Assembly: GCF_051201035.1 (NCBI RefSeq)
Contig: NZ_JBPODR010000008.1
Location: 1 to 64,000 of the forward strand
Reading direction: 5' to 3'
Origin: Thermoanaerobacterium thermosulfurigenes
Lineage (GTDB): Bacteria; Bacillota; Thermoanaerobacteria; Thermoanaerobacterales; Thermoanaerobacteraceae
Length of the DNA stretch: 64,000 bases
Below the pieces are notes generated by a model. The model worked only from the letters and a program-made list of their open reading frames with translations. It made no database searches and was not told the origin of the DNA. Within the stretch, counting starts at the first letter, position 1; every line of letters starts with the position of its first letter. Shown here one piece after another: positions 16,097 through 25,804 of the stretch. The position numbers and the translations under genes were made by a program.

Positions 16097-16197
16097 GGTA
16101 ACCTCTCCTTTAGAAAAATTTTTAACAATTTACCTCTATATATATATTCAACATCTATCTTAAAAATCCTTCTTTTGTTAAAATAAATTTTAACAAT

Positions 16198-18636
16198 TTA
16201 TTCCTCATCATTTGCTATCCTTGCAGTCGAAACAACTCTATCCCCTTCATCAAGCTTCATCAGCATCACACCTGTAGTATCCCTATGCATCTTTGATATA
16301 TCAGCAATTTTTGTCCTTATAAGGATTCCATTGGCTGAGATTATCATAAGCTCATCTTTTTCACTTACAGACATTATAGAAACCAATTTTCCAGTTTTTT
16401 TCGTTATTTTTGCAGCTATTATTCCTTTTCCTGCCCTTGTCTGCGATCTGTATTCATTGGCATCGCTTCTTTTTCCATATCCATTTTCTGTAACAACTAA
16501 TATGTCTTTATCTCTATCGACCAAATCCATCTCAACAACATAATCATCGTCTCTAAGTGTAACTGCTATTACACCTCTTGCCTGTCTGCCCATTGGCCTT
16601 AAATTGTCCTCATGGAACCTTATGCAAAAACCATTGGCTGTACCTATTATGATTTCCCTATCACCATCTGTAAGCATGACGTTTATAAGCTCATCTCCGT
16701 CGTCAAGCTTTATGGCTGTATTGCCACTTTTCTTTATCTTCGGGAAATCGTCGATTTCAGTCTTTTTGATTATTCCATTTTTCGTGCACATTACGACATA
16801 CTTAGCATTGTGAGATTTCTTAATTGGTATCACAGCATTTACTTTTTCATCCTGATCTATCTGAATGAGGTTTATTATAGCTGTCCCCTTAGCTTGCCTT
16901 CCTGACTCAGGTATATCTATAGTCCTTAAGCTGTACACCTTACCTTTATTTGTGAAAAACAATAGCCTATCATGTGTCGTAGTCGTAAATACATTTTCCA
17001 CAAAATCGTCTTCCCTTGTAGATATGCCAGATATGCCCTTTCCACCACGCTTCTGTGCTTTATAAGCATCAAGAGGCATTCTCTTTATGTAACCAAAGTG
17101 CGTCATGGTTACAACAGCGTCTTCCAATTGAACCAAATCTTCAATGTCAACTTCGTCTTCTTTTGCCACAATGTGAGTTCTTCTGCCTGATGAATATTTA
17201 TCTTTTACATCTTTAAGCTCTTTCTTTATTATGTCCAACACCTTTTTTTCATCTGACAGTATGCTTTTTAGCTCTTTTATTTTTTGGTAAAGATCGTTTA
17301 ATTCATCTTCTATCTTCTGTCTTTCTAATCCTGTAAGGCGTCCTAGCCTCATATCAACGATAGCCTGTGCTTGCCTATCACTAAGCCCAAACTTGTCCAT
17401 CAAATTATTCTTCGCTATAGGCTCTGTTTTGGAGCTTCGTATAACATTTATGACTTCATCAATATGGTCAAGGGCAATCTTCAAGCCTTCTAAAATATGT
17501 GCCCTTTCTTCAGCCTTTTGAAGGTCAAACTTAGTCCTTCTCGTAATGACATCCACCTGATGATCCACGTACTTCTCAATAATCTGGTTTAACGAAAGTA
17601 TCTTTGGAGCTCCATCTACAAGGGCCAACATGATAGCTCCAAACGTCTGCTGCATCTGTGTATGCATGTACAATTTATTCAAGACGACCTTTGGATTTAC
17701 ATCTCTCTTTAATTCGATGACAATTCTCATGCCGTTTCTATCCGATTCATCTCTTAAATCAGAGATGCCTTCTATATGCTTGTCCCTTACAAGCTCTGCT
17801 ATCTTTTCAACCAACTTTGATTTTATAACCATATAAGGCAATTCTGTTACGACTATGCGATTCCTGCCATTGTGCTCCTCTATCTCTGCCTTAGCTCTTA
17901 CTATTATCTTCCCTCTGCCTGTCTCGTACGTTTCTCTGATGCCATCTTTTCCAACTATAAGACCACCCGTAGGAAAGTCAGGGCCCTTTATATACCTCAT
18001 AAGCTCATCTGTAGCAATATACGGATTATCTATATACGCAATTATGCCGTCTATCACTTCGCCTAAATTGTGAGGAGGAATATTAGTAGCCATTCCAACG
18101 GCTATTCCTTGTGATCCATTTACCAATAAGTTTGGAAATCTTGATGGAAGAACTACAGGTTCTTTGTAGTTTTCATCAAAGTTTGGCACAAAGTCTACAG
18201 TCTCTTTATTTATGTCAGTAAGCATTTCCAAGGCTATCTTTGATAACCTTGCTTCTGTATACCTCATGGCAGCAGCCGGATCACCGTCGATGCTTCCAAA
18301 ATTACCATGCCCGTCAACCAATGTCTCTCTCATAGAAAAATCCTGCGCCATCCTAACCATAGCGTCGTAAACTGCCACATCGCCGTGTGGATGGTATTTC
18401 CCTAATACTTCTCCTACGACAGTTACGCTTTTCTTGTAAGGCTTGTCAGGCGTAAGACCAAGGCCATTCATTGCATAGAGAATTCTCCTGTGAACAGGCT
18501 TTAATCCATCTCTTACATCAGGCAAGGCCCTGCTTACGATGACGCTCATGGCGTAATCTATAAAAGATTTTTTCATCTCATCTTCTACATCTACTGGTAT
18601 TACTCTCAATTCTTCATTATTTGTGTTATCGCTCAC
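16198..18636 (-). CDS. gyrA: DNA gyrase subunit A
   Basis: Breakage-reunion subunit of gyrase. The 812-residue protein has the winged-helix/tower domain with catalytic Tyr126 in AAAMRYTEARL, and a C-terminal beta-pinwheel with the gyrase-box-like QAKGTA / QKRGGKG motifs (the latter at about residues 530-540). The quinolone-determining region reads HPHGDVAVYD: Val87 stands where E. coli GyrA has Ser83. The start is GTG at 18634-18636 after AGGTGAT. It follows gyrB by 13 nt in the same minus-strand operon. ParC is unlikely given the gyrB/recF context and the gyrase box. Confidence 0.96.
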   Translation of the reverse strand: MSDNTNNEELRVIPVDVEDEMKKSFIDYAMSVIVSRALPDVRDGLKPVHRRILYAMNGLGLTPDKPYKKSVTVVGEVLGKYHPHGDVAVYDAMVRMAQDFSMRETLVDGHGNFGSIDGDPAAAMRYTEARLSKIALEMLTDINKETVDFVPNFDENYKEPVVLPSRFPNLLVNGSQGIAVGMATNIPPHNLGEVIDGIIAYIDNPYIATDELMRYIKGPDFPTGGLIVGKDGIRETYETGRGKIIVRAKAEIEEHNGRNRIVVTELPYMVIKSKLVEKIAELVRDKHIEGISDLRDESDRNGMRIVIELKRDVNPKVVLNKLYMHTQMQQTFGAIMLALVDGAPKILSLNQIIEKYVDHQVDVITRRTKFDLQKAEERAHILEGLKIALDHIDEVINVIRSSKTEPIAKNNLMDKFGLSDRQAQAIVDMRLGRLTGLERQKIEDELNDLYQKIKELKSILSDEKKVLDIIKKELKDVKDKYSSGRRTHIVAKEDEVDIEDLVQLEDAVVTMTHFGYIKRMPLDAYKAQKRGGKGISGISTREDDFVENVFTTTTHDRLLFFTNKGKVYSLRTIDIPESGRQAKGTAIINLIQIDQDEKVNAVIPIKKSHNAKYVVMCTKNGIIKKTEIDDFPKIKKSGNTAIKLDDGDELINVMLTDGDREIIIGTANGFCIRFHEDNLRPMGRQARGVIAVTLRDDDYVVEMDLVDRDKDILVVTENGYGKRSDANEYRSQTRAGKGIIAAKITKKTGKLVSIMSVSEKDELMIISANGILIRTKIADISKMHRDTTGVMLMKLDEGDRVVSTARIANDEE

Positions 18637-18649
18637 TTAAATCACCTGC

Positions 18650-20551
18650 CTATATATCAAGATTTCTAACGGTTTTAGCGTATTTTTCTATAAATTCACG
18701 CCTTGGCTCTACTTTGTCGCCCATCAAAATAGTAAATATTTCATCAGCTGCAATAGCATCATCAAGGCTTACTTTCAGCATAGTCCTTTTCTCAGGATCC
18801 ATCGTAGTATCCCAAAGCTGCTCCGCATCCATTTCTCCTAAACCTTTGTACCTCTGTACATTGTAATTTTCTCTTCCGATTTCTTTTAAAATATTGTCAA
18901 GCTCTTTATCGGAATAAGCGTAGTATACCTTTTTATTTTTCTCTATCTTATAAAGTGGTGGCTGTGCAATATATATATTTCCATTTTCTATCAAAGGCCT
19001 CATAAACCTGTAGAAAAATGTAAGAAGCAATGTCCTTATGTGGCTTCCGTCAACATCGGCATCTGTCATTATAACGACTTTATGGTATCTAAGCTTTGAG
19101 ATGTCAAAATCGCTACCAATTCCAGTGCCTAATGCTGTTATCATCGCTTTTATCTCATCACTTGATAAAATTCTATCAAGCCTTGCCTTTTCTACATTCA
19201 AAATCTTACCTCTAAGAGGAAGTATAGCTTGATATTTGCTATCTCTCCCCATTTTTGCAGAACCGCCTGCAGAATCACCCTCAACAAGGTAAAGTTCGCA
19301 TTTAGATGCATCCTTTTCTGAACAATCTGCTAATTTACCTGGAAGTGAAGTAGATTCCAGCGCTGACTTCCTTCTTGTAAGCTCTCTGGCTTTTCTGGCT
19401 GCTTCTCTTGCTCTTGCAGCAGATGTAGCCTTTTCAAGAATGACTTTTGACAGTGAAGGGTTTTCCTCCATGAAAGCCGTCAGCTTTTCCGTCACGACAG
19501 AATCGACTATTGAACGCATCTCGGAATTACCTAATTTCGTCTTCGTCTGTCCTTCAAACTGCGGATTCATGAGTTTCACGCTTATAATCGCCGTAAGCCC
19601 TTCCCTTACATCTTCCCCTTGCAAATTTTTGTCGTTTTCCTTTATGATGTTAAACTTTCTTGCGTAGTCATTAATGACTTTTGTCAATGCTGTTTTAAAG
19701 CCTATTAAATGTGTGCCGCCTTCTCTTGTATCGATATTGTTTGCAAAGCTAAATATGTTCTCCGTATAGCTGTCATTGTACTGCATCGCCACTTCAACTT
19801 CGTACGTATCGCTTTTGCTTTCCATGTAAATAGGCTCTGGATGCAACACTTCTTTATTTCTGTTTAGATACTTTACAAACTCAACTATGCCACCTTCATA
19901 GTGAAAAACATCTTCTTTTCCATCTCTCTCATCAACAAGCCTTATTTTTACGCCTTTATTCAAAAACGACAATTCCCTTAGCCTCTGTGAAAGCACGTCA
20001 TAATCATACTCTAACGTCTCAAATATTTCCCCATCTGGAGAAAATGTTATTGTCGTACCGGTTTCATCTGTCTCACCGATTACTGTAAGATCTGTCTTTG
20101 GAACCCCTCTTTCATACTTTTGCTGATACACTTTTCCATTTTGCTTGACGATAACTTCAAGATTTTTTGATAAAGCATTTACTACTGATAGTCCTACACC
20201 GTGAAGACCACCAGAAACTTTATAAACGTCATTGTTAAACTTACCACCTGCATGTAGCACAGTCAGCGCAACTTCAACACCTGATTTACCTGTTTGCGGA
20301 TGTATGTCTGTCGGTATTCCCCTACCATCATCTATTACAGATACAGAATTATCTTTGTGAATAATGACATCTATATTTTTGCAGTACCCTGCCAATGCCT
20401 CATCAATGCTATTGTCTACTATCTCATACACAAGATGGTGAAGTCCCCTGCTGCTGGTGCTTCCTATGTACATGCCAGGACGCTTCCTTACAGCCTCAAG
20501 ACCCTCTAATATTTGAATTTGACTTGCACCATATGTTTCATCATTTGTCAT
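18650..20551 (-). CDS. gyrB: DNA gyrase subunit B
   Basis: ATPase subunit of gyrase. The GHKL ATP site shows VYEIVDNSIDEALAGYC and VIDDGRGIPTDIHP; the transducer follows. The TOPRIM domain has EGDSAGGSAK, LPLRGKILNVEKAR and the DADVDGSHIRTLLLTF metal motif. I start it at ATG 20549-20551, 7 nt after GGAGG, giving 633 aa (MTNDETYG...); the ATG two codons earlier stands only 1 nt from that site. A sigma-A promoter at 20585-20613 drives gyrB-gyrA. Confidence 0.96.
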   Translation of the reverse strand: MTNDETYGASQIQILEGLEAVRKRPGMYIGSTSSRGLHHLVYEIVDNSIDEALAGYCKNIDVIIHKDNSVSVIDDGRGIPTDIHPQTGKSGVEVALTVLHAGGKFNNDVYKVSGGLHGVGLSVVNALSKNLEVIVKQNGKVYQQKYERGVPKTDLTVIGETDETGTTITFSPDGEIFETLEYDYDVLSQRLRELSFLNKGVKIRLVDERDGKEDVFHYEGGIVEFVKYLNRNKEVLHPEPIYMESKSDTYEVEVAMQYNDSYTENIFSFANNIDTREGGTHLIGFKTALTKVINDYARKFNIIKENDKNLQGEDVREGLTAIISVKLMNPQFEGQTKTKLGNSEMRSIVDSVVTEKLTAFMEENPSLSKVILEKATSAARAREAARKARELTRRKSALESTSLPGKLADCSEKDASKCELYLVEGDSAGGSAKMGRDSKYQAILPLRGKILNVEKARLDRILSSDEIKAMITALGTGIGSDFDISKLRYHKVVIMTDADVDGSHIRTLLLTFFYRFMRPLIENGNIYIAQPPLYKIEKNKKVYYAYSDKELDNILKEIGRENYNVQRYKGLGEMDAEQLWDTTMDPEKRTMLKVSLDDAIAADEIFTILMGDKVEPRREFIEKYAKTVRNLDI

Positions 20552-20584
20552 ATACATACCTCCGTACTAAATTCCAATAGTTTT

Positions 20585-20613
20585 ATTGTATCATTTTTTT
20601 GTTTTTTATACAA
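20585..20613 (-). promoter_or_regulatory. Promoter of gyrB-gyrA
   Basis: Minus strand TTGTAT (20608-20613) and TACAAT (20585-20590) with a 17-nt spacer, about 35 nt before the gyrB start. The rest of the 20558-20741 divergent gap is A/T-rich; a TATAAT at 20689-20694 on the plus strand may serve murT but has no clear -35. Confidence 0.6.
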
Positions 20614-20741
20614 GGAAGCGAATTTAAGCAGATTTTTTTGCATTTTTACTTCTAAAAGGAAATTTTTTATTTTATAAAAAGACTATTTTATAATATACTT
20701 AAATATGTAGATATGATGTTCATTTTCAAGGTGGTGTTATA

Positions 20742-22103
20742 TTGGATCTTCTCGGTATCTTAGTAGGAAAATTTGTAATACTTGGTTGTAAATTAACTGG
20801 AAAAAACGGTACATCATTGCCAGGAAAATTAGCTTTAAAGGTAGATTCTGATATCATAAAGAACATCGTAAAAGATGTAAAAAATGAAAAGATAGTTGTG
20901 ACGGGAACAAATGGAAAGACTACTACATCAGGACTTATAGCGGAGATTTTAAGGTCGTCTGGCAAGAAAGTAGTTCATAACAGAGAAGGAGCAAACATGT
21001 TAAGTGGAATTGCCACTGTGCTTATAAAAAACAGCGACATCTTTGGCAATATAAGTTGCGATACTGGCGTGTTTGAAGTTGACGAAGCGAATATGCCTCT
21101 TGTCTTAAATGACATCAATCCAAAGGTAGTCGTTGTGACGAATTTTTTTAGAGATCAGCTTGACAGATACGGTGAATTAGACACGACAATCAAAAAAGTC
21201 AAGGAATCTTTAAGTAAACTTCCTAAAGATTCAATGCTTCTTTTAAACGCAGATGAGCCTTTTACAGCTTCTTTAGGCGATGACCTTAACATAAATGTTT
21301 TTTACTACGGCATCTTAGATAAGTTAAACTACGGTTACAGCCTATCACCGGCATTTGAACAAAAATATTGTCCAGTTTGCGGTGGAAAATACGTCTACAA
21401 GGATGTTTTTTACGGTCAGCTTGGCGACTACTACTGTCCTAAATGTGGAAAATCACGTCCAAAATTGGATTTCGGTGCACTTGACATAAAACTTACAGAA
21501 GATGGAATATCATTTAAATTAAAATACAAAGACAAATTGATAAACGTAAAAAGCCATCTTACAGGTGCATACAACATTTATAACGTCATGGCATCTGTAG
21601 CAACAAATGTACTTTTAGGTATTTCATTCTCAGATATACAAACGGGACTTAACAACTACACGCCTATTGCAGGTAGACTTCAAAAGACTTATTTAAAAGG
21701 CAAAAAAACCATAATAAATCTCATTAAAAATCCAATAGGCTTTGACAGCACTTTAAATATGTTAAGAGAAATCAATAAACCTTTAAACTTATTAATTGCC
21801 ATAAACGATAATTACGCTGACGGTAGAGATGTATCTTGGCTTTGGGATGTAGACATCGAAAACTTTGTATCACATACAAAAATAAACCATGTTGTAACAT
21901 CGGGGTTAAGGGCAGAAGATATGGCCTTAAGGCTTAAATACGCCGGAATAGATCAAAAGAAGATAAAAATCATAAAACCAATAGATGAAGCAATGGACTA
22001 CATTCCAACCATAACAGATGAAGAATTGATAGCTGTACTTCCTAACTACACATCATTGCATGAAGTAAATAACTACTTAAAATCAAGAGGTGTAAAACAA
22101 TGA
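20742..22103 (+). CDS. murT: Lipid II isoglutaminyl synthase, ligase subunit MurT
   Basis: Mur-ligase-like subunit that, with GatD, amidates the alpha-carboxyl of D-Glu in lipid II. The 453 residues include the P-loop TGTNGKTTTSGL (near 57-68), the central Mur ligase fold, and an inserted zinc ribbon CPVCGG...CPKCGK (about 207-230) typical of MurT. A C-terminal DUF1727 domain follows. The start is TTG at 20742-20744, supported by AAGGTGGTG. It overlaps gatD by 4 nt (ATGA), as usual for this pair. On the left arm it is one of the few plus-strand genes. Confidence 0.94.
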   Translation: MDLLGILVGKFVILGCKLTGKNGTSLPGKLALKVDSDIIKNIVKDVKNEKIVVTGTNGKTTTSGLIAEILRSSGKKVVHNREGANMLSGIATVLIKNSDIFGNISCDTGVFEVDEANMPLVLNDINPKVVVVTNFFRDQLDRYGELDTTIKKVKESLSKLPKDSMLLLNADEPFTASLGDDLNINVFYYGILDKLNYGYSLSPAFEQKYCPVCGGKYVYKDVFYGQLGDYYCPKCGKSRPKLDFGALDIKLTEDGISFKLKYKDKLINVKSHLTGAYNIYNVMASVATNVLLGISFSDIQTGLNNYTPIAGRLQKTYLKGKKTIINLIKNPIGFDSTLNMLREINKPLNLLIAINDNYADGRDVSWLWDVDIENFVSHTKINHVVTSGLRAEDMALRLKYAGIDQKKIKIIKPIDEAMDYIPTITDEELIAVLPNYTSLHEVNNYLKSRGVKQ

Positions 22104-22834
22104 AACTCGTAATAGGCCATATGTACCCGGAACTACTGAATCTTTATGGAGATAGAGGAAACATAATAACACTTAAAAGAAGATGTGAGTGGAGAGGAAT
22201 TGAAACCGAAATAAAAGCTATAACAGTGGATACCAATACAAATTTCAAAGACATCGACATACTGTTCTTAGGCGGCGGCTCTGACAGAGAACAAAAAATC
22301 GTCAGCGATGATCTGACATTAAAGAGAGCAAATAATTTAAAGTCTGCCATTGAAGATGGATTGACGCTTCTCAGCATATGTGGCGGATATCAACTGCTTG
22401 GCATGTACTATTTATCTTCGGACGGAAACAAATTGCCTGGCATAGGTGCACTTGAAATATACACGGTAGCAGGAAACAAAAGGATGATTGACAACATAAT
22501 AATAGAATCATATATCGATGGCAAGACATTTAAGATGGTAGGATTTGAAAATCACTCCGGAAAGACATTTTTACAGAATAACGTAAAGCCTTTAGGAAAG
22601 GTCATATATGGAAATGGCAATAATGGAGAAGACGGCATGGAAGGTGCAATATACAAAAACACATTTGGAACGTACCTTCACGGTCCAGTTCTGCCTAAAA
22701 ATCCAGAGTTTACAGATATATTGATAAAAAAAGCTCTGGAAAGAAAATACGGCAATTGCACTCTAATGCCTTTAGATGACTCCTTCGAACATCTAACACA
22801 AGATGCGATCGTTAATAGATTTGTAAAAAAATAG
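22100..22834 (+). CDS. gatD: Lipid II isoglutaminyl synthase, glutaminase subunit GatD
   Basis: Class I glutamine amidotransferase (CobB/CobQ-like) that releases ammonia for MurT. The nucleophile is Cys94 in LLSICGGYQLLG, and the catalytic histidine lies in GTYLHGPVLPKNP. The 244-residue length is typical. Its ATG overlaps the murT stop, implying stoichiometric synthesis of the MurT-GatD complex in the cytoplasm. A terminator follows immediately. Confidence 0.94.
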   Translation: MKLVIGHMYPELLNLYGDRGNIITLKRRCEWRGIETEIKAITVDTNTNFKDIDILFLGGGSDREQKIVSDDLTLKRANNLKSAIEDGLTLLSICGGYQLLGMYYLSSDGNKLPGIGALEIYTVAGNKRMIDNIIIESYIDGKTFKMVGFENHSGKTFLQNNVKPLGKVIYGNGNNGEDGMEGAIYKNTFGTYLHGPVLPKNPEFTDILIKKALERKYGNCTLMPLDDSFEHLTQDAIVNRFVKK

Positions 22835-22855
22835 AGGTTTTACCTCTATTTTTTA
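22830..22855. terminator. Bidirectional terminator gatD / remB
   Basis: AATAGAGGT and ACCTCTATT pair around a TTT loop (22830-22850) and run into T6. It overlaps the gatD stop and lies at the remB stop of the opposite strand. Confidence 0.88.
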
Positions 22856-23107
22856 TTCACTGTATTTTAAGGCCCTTTTTATAATGGTGTAGGACGATAT
22901 GGGAGATATGTAAATTATGCTTTTTTTATTTCTCTCTGTTATTACAAAAGACTTTATGTTGTCATCTGATATTTTTACAATAAATCCTTCTTCTTCAGCA
23001 ATCCTTAAAAATTCACTGGTATCTTTTGAAGATTTAACATCTATATTAAAAACTGCAATTATTTCATCGTCTGGCACCACTACATTCCCACCTAAATGAA
23101 CGTACAT
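22853..23107 (-). CDS. remB: RemB-like (YaaB, DUF370) small regulator
   Basis: An 84-residue protein opening MYVHLGGNVVVPDDEIIAVF, the recognisable DUF370/YaaB pattern. B. subtilis yaaB (remB) sits in the same position between recF and gyrB and belongs with RemA, which binds DNA at matrix-gene promoters. Here the C-terminal half (SFVITERNKKSIIYISPIS) keeps the family ending, with ISPIS close to the usual YLSPIS-type tail. Start ATG with AAGGAGG. Its target genes in this organism are unknown. It is the last gene of the dnaA-dnaN-yaaA-recF-remB run. Confidence 0.85.
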   Translation of the reverse strand: MYVHLGGNVVVPDDEIIAVFNIDVKSSKDTSEFLRIAEEEGFIVKISDDNIKSFVITERNKKSIIYISPISSYTIIKRALKYSE

Positions 23108-23117
23108 AATTTCCTCC

Positions 23118-24206
23118 TTAATCAGATATAATTAAACCATCAGAAATCAAAAAATATTTATCACCTTTTACGTCTTTTTTTTCTGTATGTGTTATAAAAG
23201 TCTGACATCCCTCAACTTTATTTAAGATATATTTTCTCCTATTTTCATCTAACTCTGACATAACATCATCAAGCAAAAGTATAGGATTTTCACCATTTTC
23301 TGATCTTATTACTTCGTATTCTGCCAATTTAAGACATAGAGCAATAGTTCGCTGCTGACCTTGTGAAGCGAAAATTCTTGAATCATGGCCATTTATAAAT
23401 ATTTTCACATCATCTCTGTGAGGCCCGTACTTCGTATCGCCGTATTTTATATCAACATCCCTGTTTAATATCAACTTATTTAAAAGTAAATCTTTGATAG
23501 ACTTAATGTCATCAATTTTGTCTGTAACATTATTCCAATATATCAAATCAACTTTTTCACATGAAATATCTTGAACAATTTTTTTTACTATTAAGTCAAG
23601 ATTATTGATGTACTGTCTTCTGTACATAATAATTTTCGAACCAAAAAATGAAAGCTGTTCATCCATAATGTCCAAAAGTCTTGCACTTTCTTTTTTAAAT
23701 TTTACATCCTTTAAAACCTTGTTTCTGTTTGCTAAAACTTTGTTGTACTGTATTATGTCGTAAAGGTAGTTTCTCTTGATCATTGAAATAGATGCATCCA
23801 TGTATCGCCTTCTTAATGAAGGACTGCCTTTTACGATATTTAGGTCATCTGGAGAAAAAATCGTAGTAAGTATAACGCCGATTAACTCCGAAATATTCTT
23901 TATCTTATTGTTATTTACCTTAAAAAACCTGTTTTGATTTAACTTATACCCTGTCTCAACTGTTACTTCTTCGCCATCTACGTCGAAAACACCTTTTATA
24001 TAATAATAATCTACATCAAAACAAACCATGTCCCTATTTTTACTATTTCTAAAGGATTTTCCAATGCTTAATAACCTTATGCATTCTAAAAGATTGCTTT
24101 TTCCTTGCGCGTTTGAACCGTATATTACATTTGTACCAGCAGAAAATATAACCTTTTGATGCTTTAAATTCTTAAAATTGTCAACAATAAGCTCTTTTAG
24201 ATACAT
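23118..24206 (-). CDS. recF: DNA recombination/repair ATPase RecF
   Basis: SMC-like ABC ATPase that loads RecA at gaps. The 362-residue protein shows Walker A GSNAQGKSNLL (30-40), the ABC signature FASQGQQRTIALCL and Walker B ILLLDDVMSELD. The N-terminus MYLKELIVDNFKN is typical. It follows yaaA and precedes remB on the minus strand, the conserved order in Firmicutes. Start ATG at 24204-24206. Confidence 0.96.
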   Translation of the reverse strand: MYLKELIVDNFKNLKHQKVIFSAGTNVIYGSNAQGKSNLLECIRLLSIGKSFRNSKNRDMVCFDVDYYYIKGVFDVDGEEVTVETGYKLNQNRFFKVNNNKIKNISELIGVILTTIFSPDDLNIVKGSPSLRRRYMDASISMIKRNYLYDIIQYNKVLANRNKVLKDVKFKKESARLLDIMDEQLSFFGSKIIMYRRQYINNLDLIVKKIVQDISCEKVDLIYWNNVTDKIDDIKSIKDLLLNKLILNRDVDIKYGDTKYGPHRDDVKIFINGHDSRIFASQGQQRTIALCLKLAEYEVIRSENGENPILLLDDVMSELDENRRKYILNKVEGCQTFITHTEKKDVKGDKYFLISDGLIISD

Positions 24207-24241
24207 TCATTCCTTTTCCTTTCGTACAGCAAAACTGTACT

Positions 24242-24451
24242 TTATTTAATCACAAACTGTTTTTCATCTACGATTACCGTATCACCTTTGCGCAATTTTT
24301 TCCCTCTTTTAAGCTCAATATTTCCATTTACCTTTACAAGACCTTTTAATATCATTTGTTTACCTTTACCACCAGTTTCCGCTATACCTACGTACTTTAA
24401 AAACTGGTCAAGTGTAATGTATTCAGTGTTTATTTTTACCTCTTCCATCAT
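24242..24451 (-). CDS. yaaA: S4-domain RNA-binding protein YaaA
   Basis: A 69-residue S4 domain protein: ITLDQFLKYVGIAETGGKGK followed by LKGLVKVNGNIELKRGKKLRKGD, the S4 RNA-binding loop. Its place between dnaN and recF is conserved from B. subtilis to clostridia, where it is linked to ribosome assembly or to protection of stalled 50S subunits. Two Met codons start the frame; the second (24448) is equally plausible. 16 nt separate it from dnaN. Confidence 0.88.
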   Translation of the reverse strand: MMEEVKINTEYITLDQFLKYVGIAETGGKGKQMILKGLVKVNGNIELKRGKKLRKGDTVIVDEKQFVIK

Positions 24452-24466
24452 ACCAAACCCTCTCGA

Positions 24467-25579
24467 TTAATCATTTAATTTTACAGGCAACACCATGTAC
24501 AAGTAGTCATCATCTTCTATAGGTGTTATTATCATGGGGTTTATGCTGTTTATCATGCTAATCTTTATTTTTTTAGAATCGATGACTCTAAGAGCTTCTA
24601 AAAGGTACCTGGAGTTAAAAGCTATTTCAATCAGATTACCTTCAATTTCTATATTAAGCCTTTCTGACATCTTTCCCTTTTCAGAGTTTGATGATATCAC
24701 AAGTTCTCTTTCATTAAAAGTAAATTTAATCAAATTACTTTTATTTGAAGCCAACAATGACGCTCTATCTATAGCACCTATTAAATCATCTTTATCTATA
24801 ATGACTACAGACTTAAAATCCTTAGGTATTACTGTCTTATAATTCATATAATTCCCATCTAAAAGTTTCGATATAACTTTTGTATCGTTAAATTCAAATA
24901 AAATCTGATTACCTGTAAAAGATATAGATACCTCATCATCACTATCTTCCATAACCCTTAAAAGCTCATTAGCTGTAGTACCTGGTATGACAACGCTAAA
25001 ATCATCCAAATTTTTTGATAAAGGATCTTCTGAAACGTATTTTTTTATGGACATTCGGTATCCATCAAGTGCTACCATATTTATCGTATTTTTGCTTACT
25101 TCCATAAGTATACCTGTCAAAATCGGCCTAGCCATATCTTGAGCAACACTGAATGAGGTCATTTTTATCATTTCTTTTAGAATCTTCTGATTTAACGAAA
25201 AAGTCACATCTTTTATTACATCCGGAATATCAGGGAATTCATCAGAAGAATTTCCTGATATAGAAAATTCAGTTAAACCACACTTTATATATACCATATT
25301 GCTTTCATCAGATTCAAAAAAAACCGTATCATCTGGAAGCTTTCTTACAAGATCTGAGAAAACTTTAGATGAAACAACTATGCTTCCATCTTCAATGATA
25401 AATGCCTCAATACTACATTGAATTCCTATTTCCATGTCTGTAGTATACATTACTATCTTGTTGTTTTCTGATTTTAAAAGAATACCTTGGAGAATAGGGA
25501 GGGTGGTACGGGGGGTTACCCCTTTTATAACTTTATTTACAGCATTTAATAATGAAATTTTATCACAAGAAAATTTCAT
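24467..25579 (-). CDS. dnaN: DNA polymerase III beta subunit (sliding clamp)
   Basis: Ring-shaped processivity clamp. The 370 residues comprise three equivalent clamp domains; recognisable stretches are GVTPRTTLPILQGILL near the start, TDMEIGIQ, PILTGILMEV in domain 2 and the C-terminal YMVLPVKL tail. Start ATG with AAAGGAG about 13 nt upstream. It is separated from dnaA by 225 nt that include one half of the origin. Confidence 0.97.
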   Translation of the reverse strand: MKFSCDKISLLNAVNKVIKGVTPRTTLPILQGILLKSENNKIVMYTTDMEIGIQCSIEAFIIEDGSIVVSSKVFSDLVRKLPDDTVFFESDESNMVYIKCGLTEFSISGNSSDEFPDIPDVIKDVTFSLNQKILKEMIKMTSFSVAQDMARPILTGILMEVSKNTINMVALDGYRMSIKKYVSEDPLSKNLDDFSVVIPGTTANELLRVMEDSDDEVSISFTGNQILFEFNDTKVISKLLDGNYMNYKTVIPKDFKSVVIIDKDDLIGAIDRASLLASNKSNLIKFTFNERELVISSNSEKGKMSERLNIEIEGNLIEIAFNSRYLLEALRVIDSKKIKISMINSINPMIITPIEDDDYLYMVLPVKLND

Positions 25580-25804
25580 AAAAAATTTCGCTCCTTTTAA
25601 GCATATTTAAAAAAAATAAAAATATAAATAAATAATAATAGTAGTAGTAATAATAGAGCTTGTTAATATGTTAAAAACTCTTAATTTAGTTAATATACCA
25701 TATTTTTATGTTGTTGATAACTTATTATTATTTTTGAAAAGATATTGACAATATCAACAAGCCCAAAAAATTTATGTTATCAACAGTTTATCAACGTTGA
25801 TATG
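25580..25804. other. oriC: oriC, dnaA-dnaN half: DnaA boxes, inverted repeat and unwinding-type repeat
   Basis: This very AT-rich gap holds near-consensus DnaA boxes TTATCAACA (25777-25785), TTATCAACG (25788-25796) and reversed TGTTGATAA (25712-25720). It also holds a GATATTG-A-CAATATC inverted repeat (25741-25755) and a trinucleotide tract at 25631-25656. Boxes lie on the dnaA side, the repeat and A/T stretch on the dnaN side, the arrangement known for the B. subtilis dnaA-dnaN unwinding region. Confidence 0.75.
25631..25656 (+). repeat. DnaA-trio-like TAG/TAA repeat
   Basis: The plus strand reads AATAATAATAGTAGTAGTAA followed by TAATAG, i.e. about eight consecutive TAA/TAG triplets. Read 3' to 5' these are the [G/A]A[T/A] trios described for bacterial origins, with the DnaA boxes on the 3' side as required. 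Simple low-complexity repetition is the alternative. Confidence 0.55.

Noticed and set aside
16175..16196. TTGTTAAAA/TTTTAACAA hairpin after gyrA
   Set aside because: All A/T pairs except one, no T tract on the gyrA side; too weak to call a terminator.
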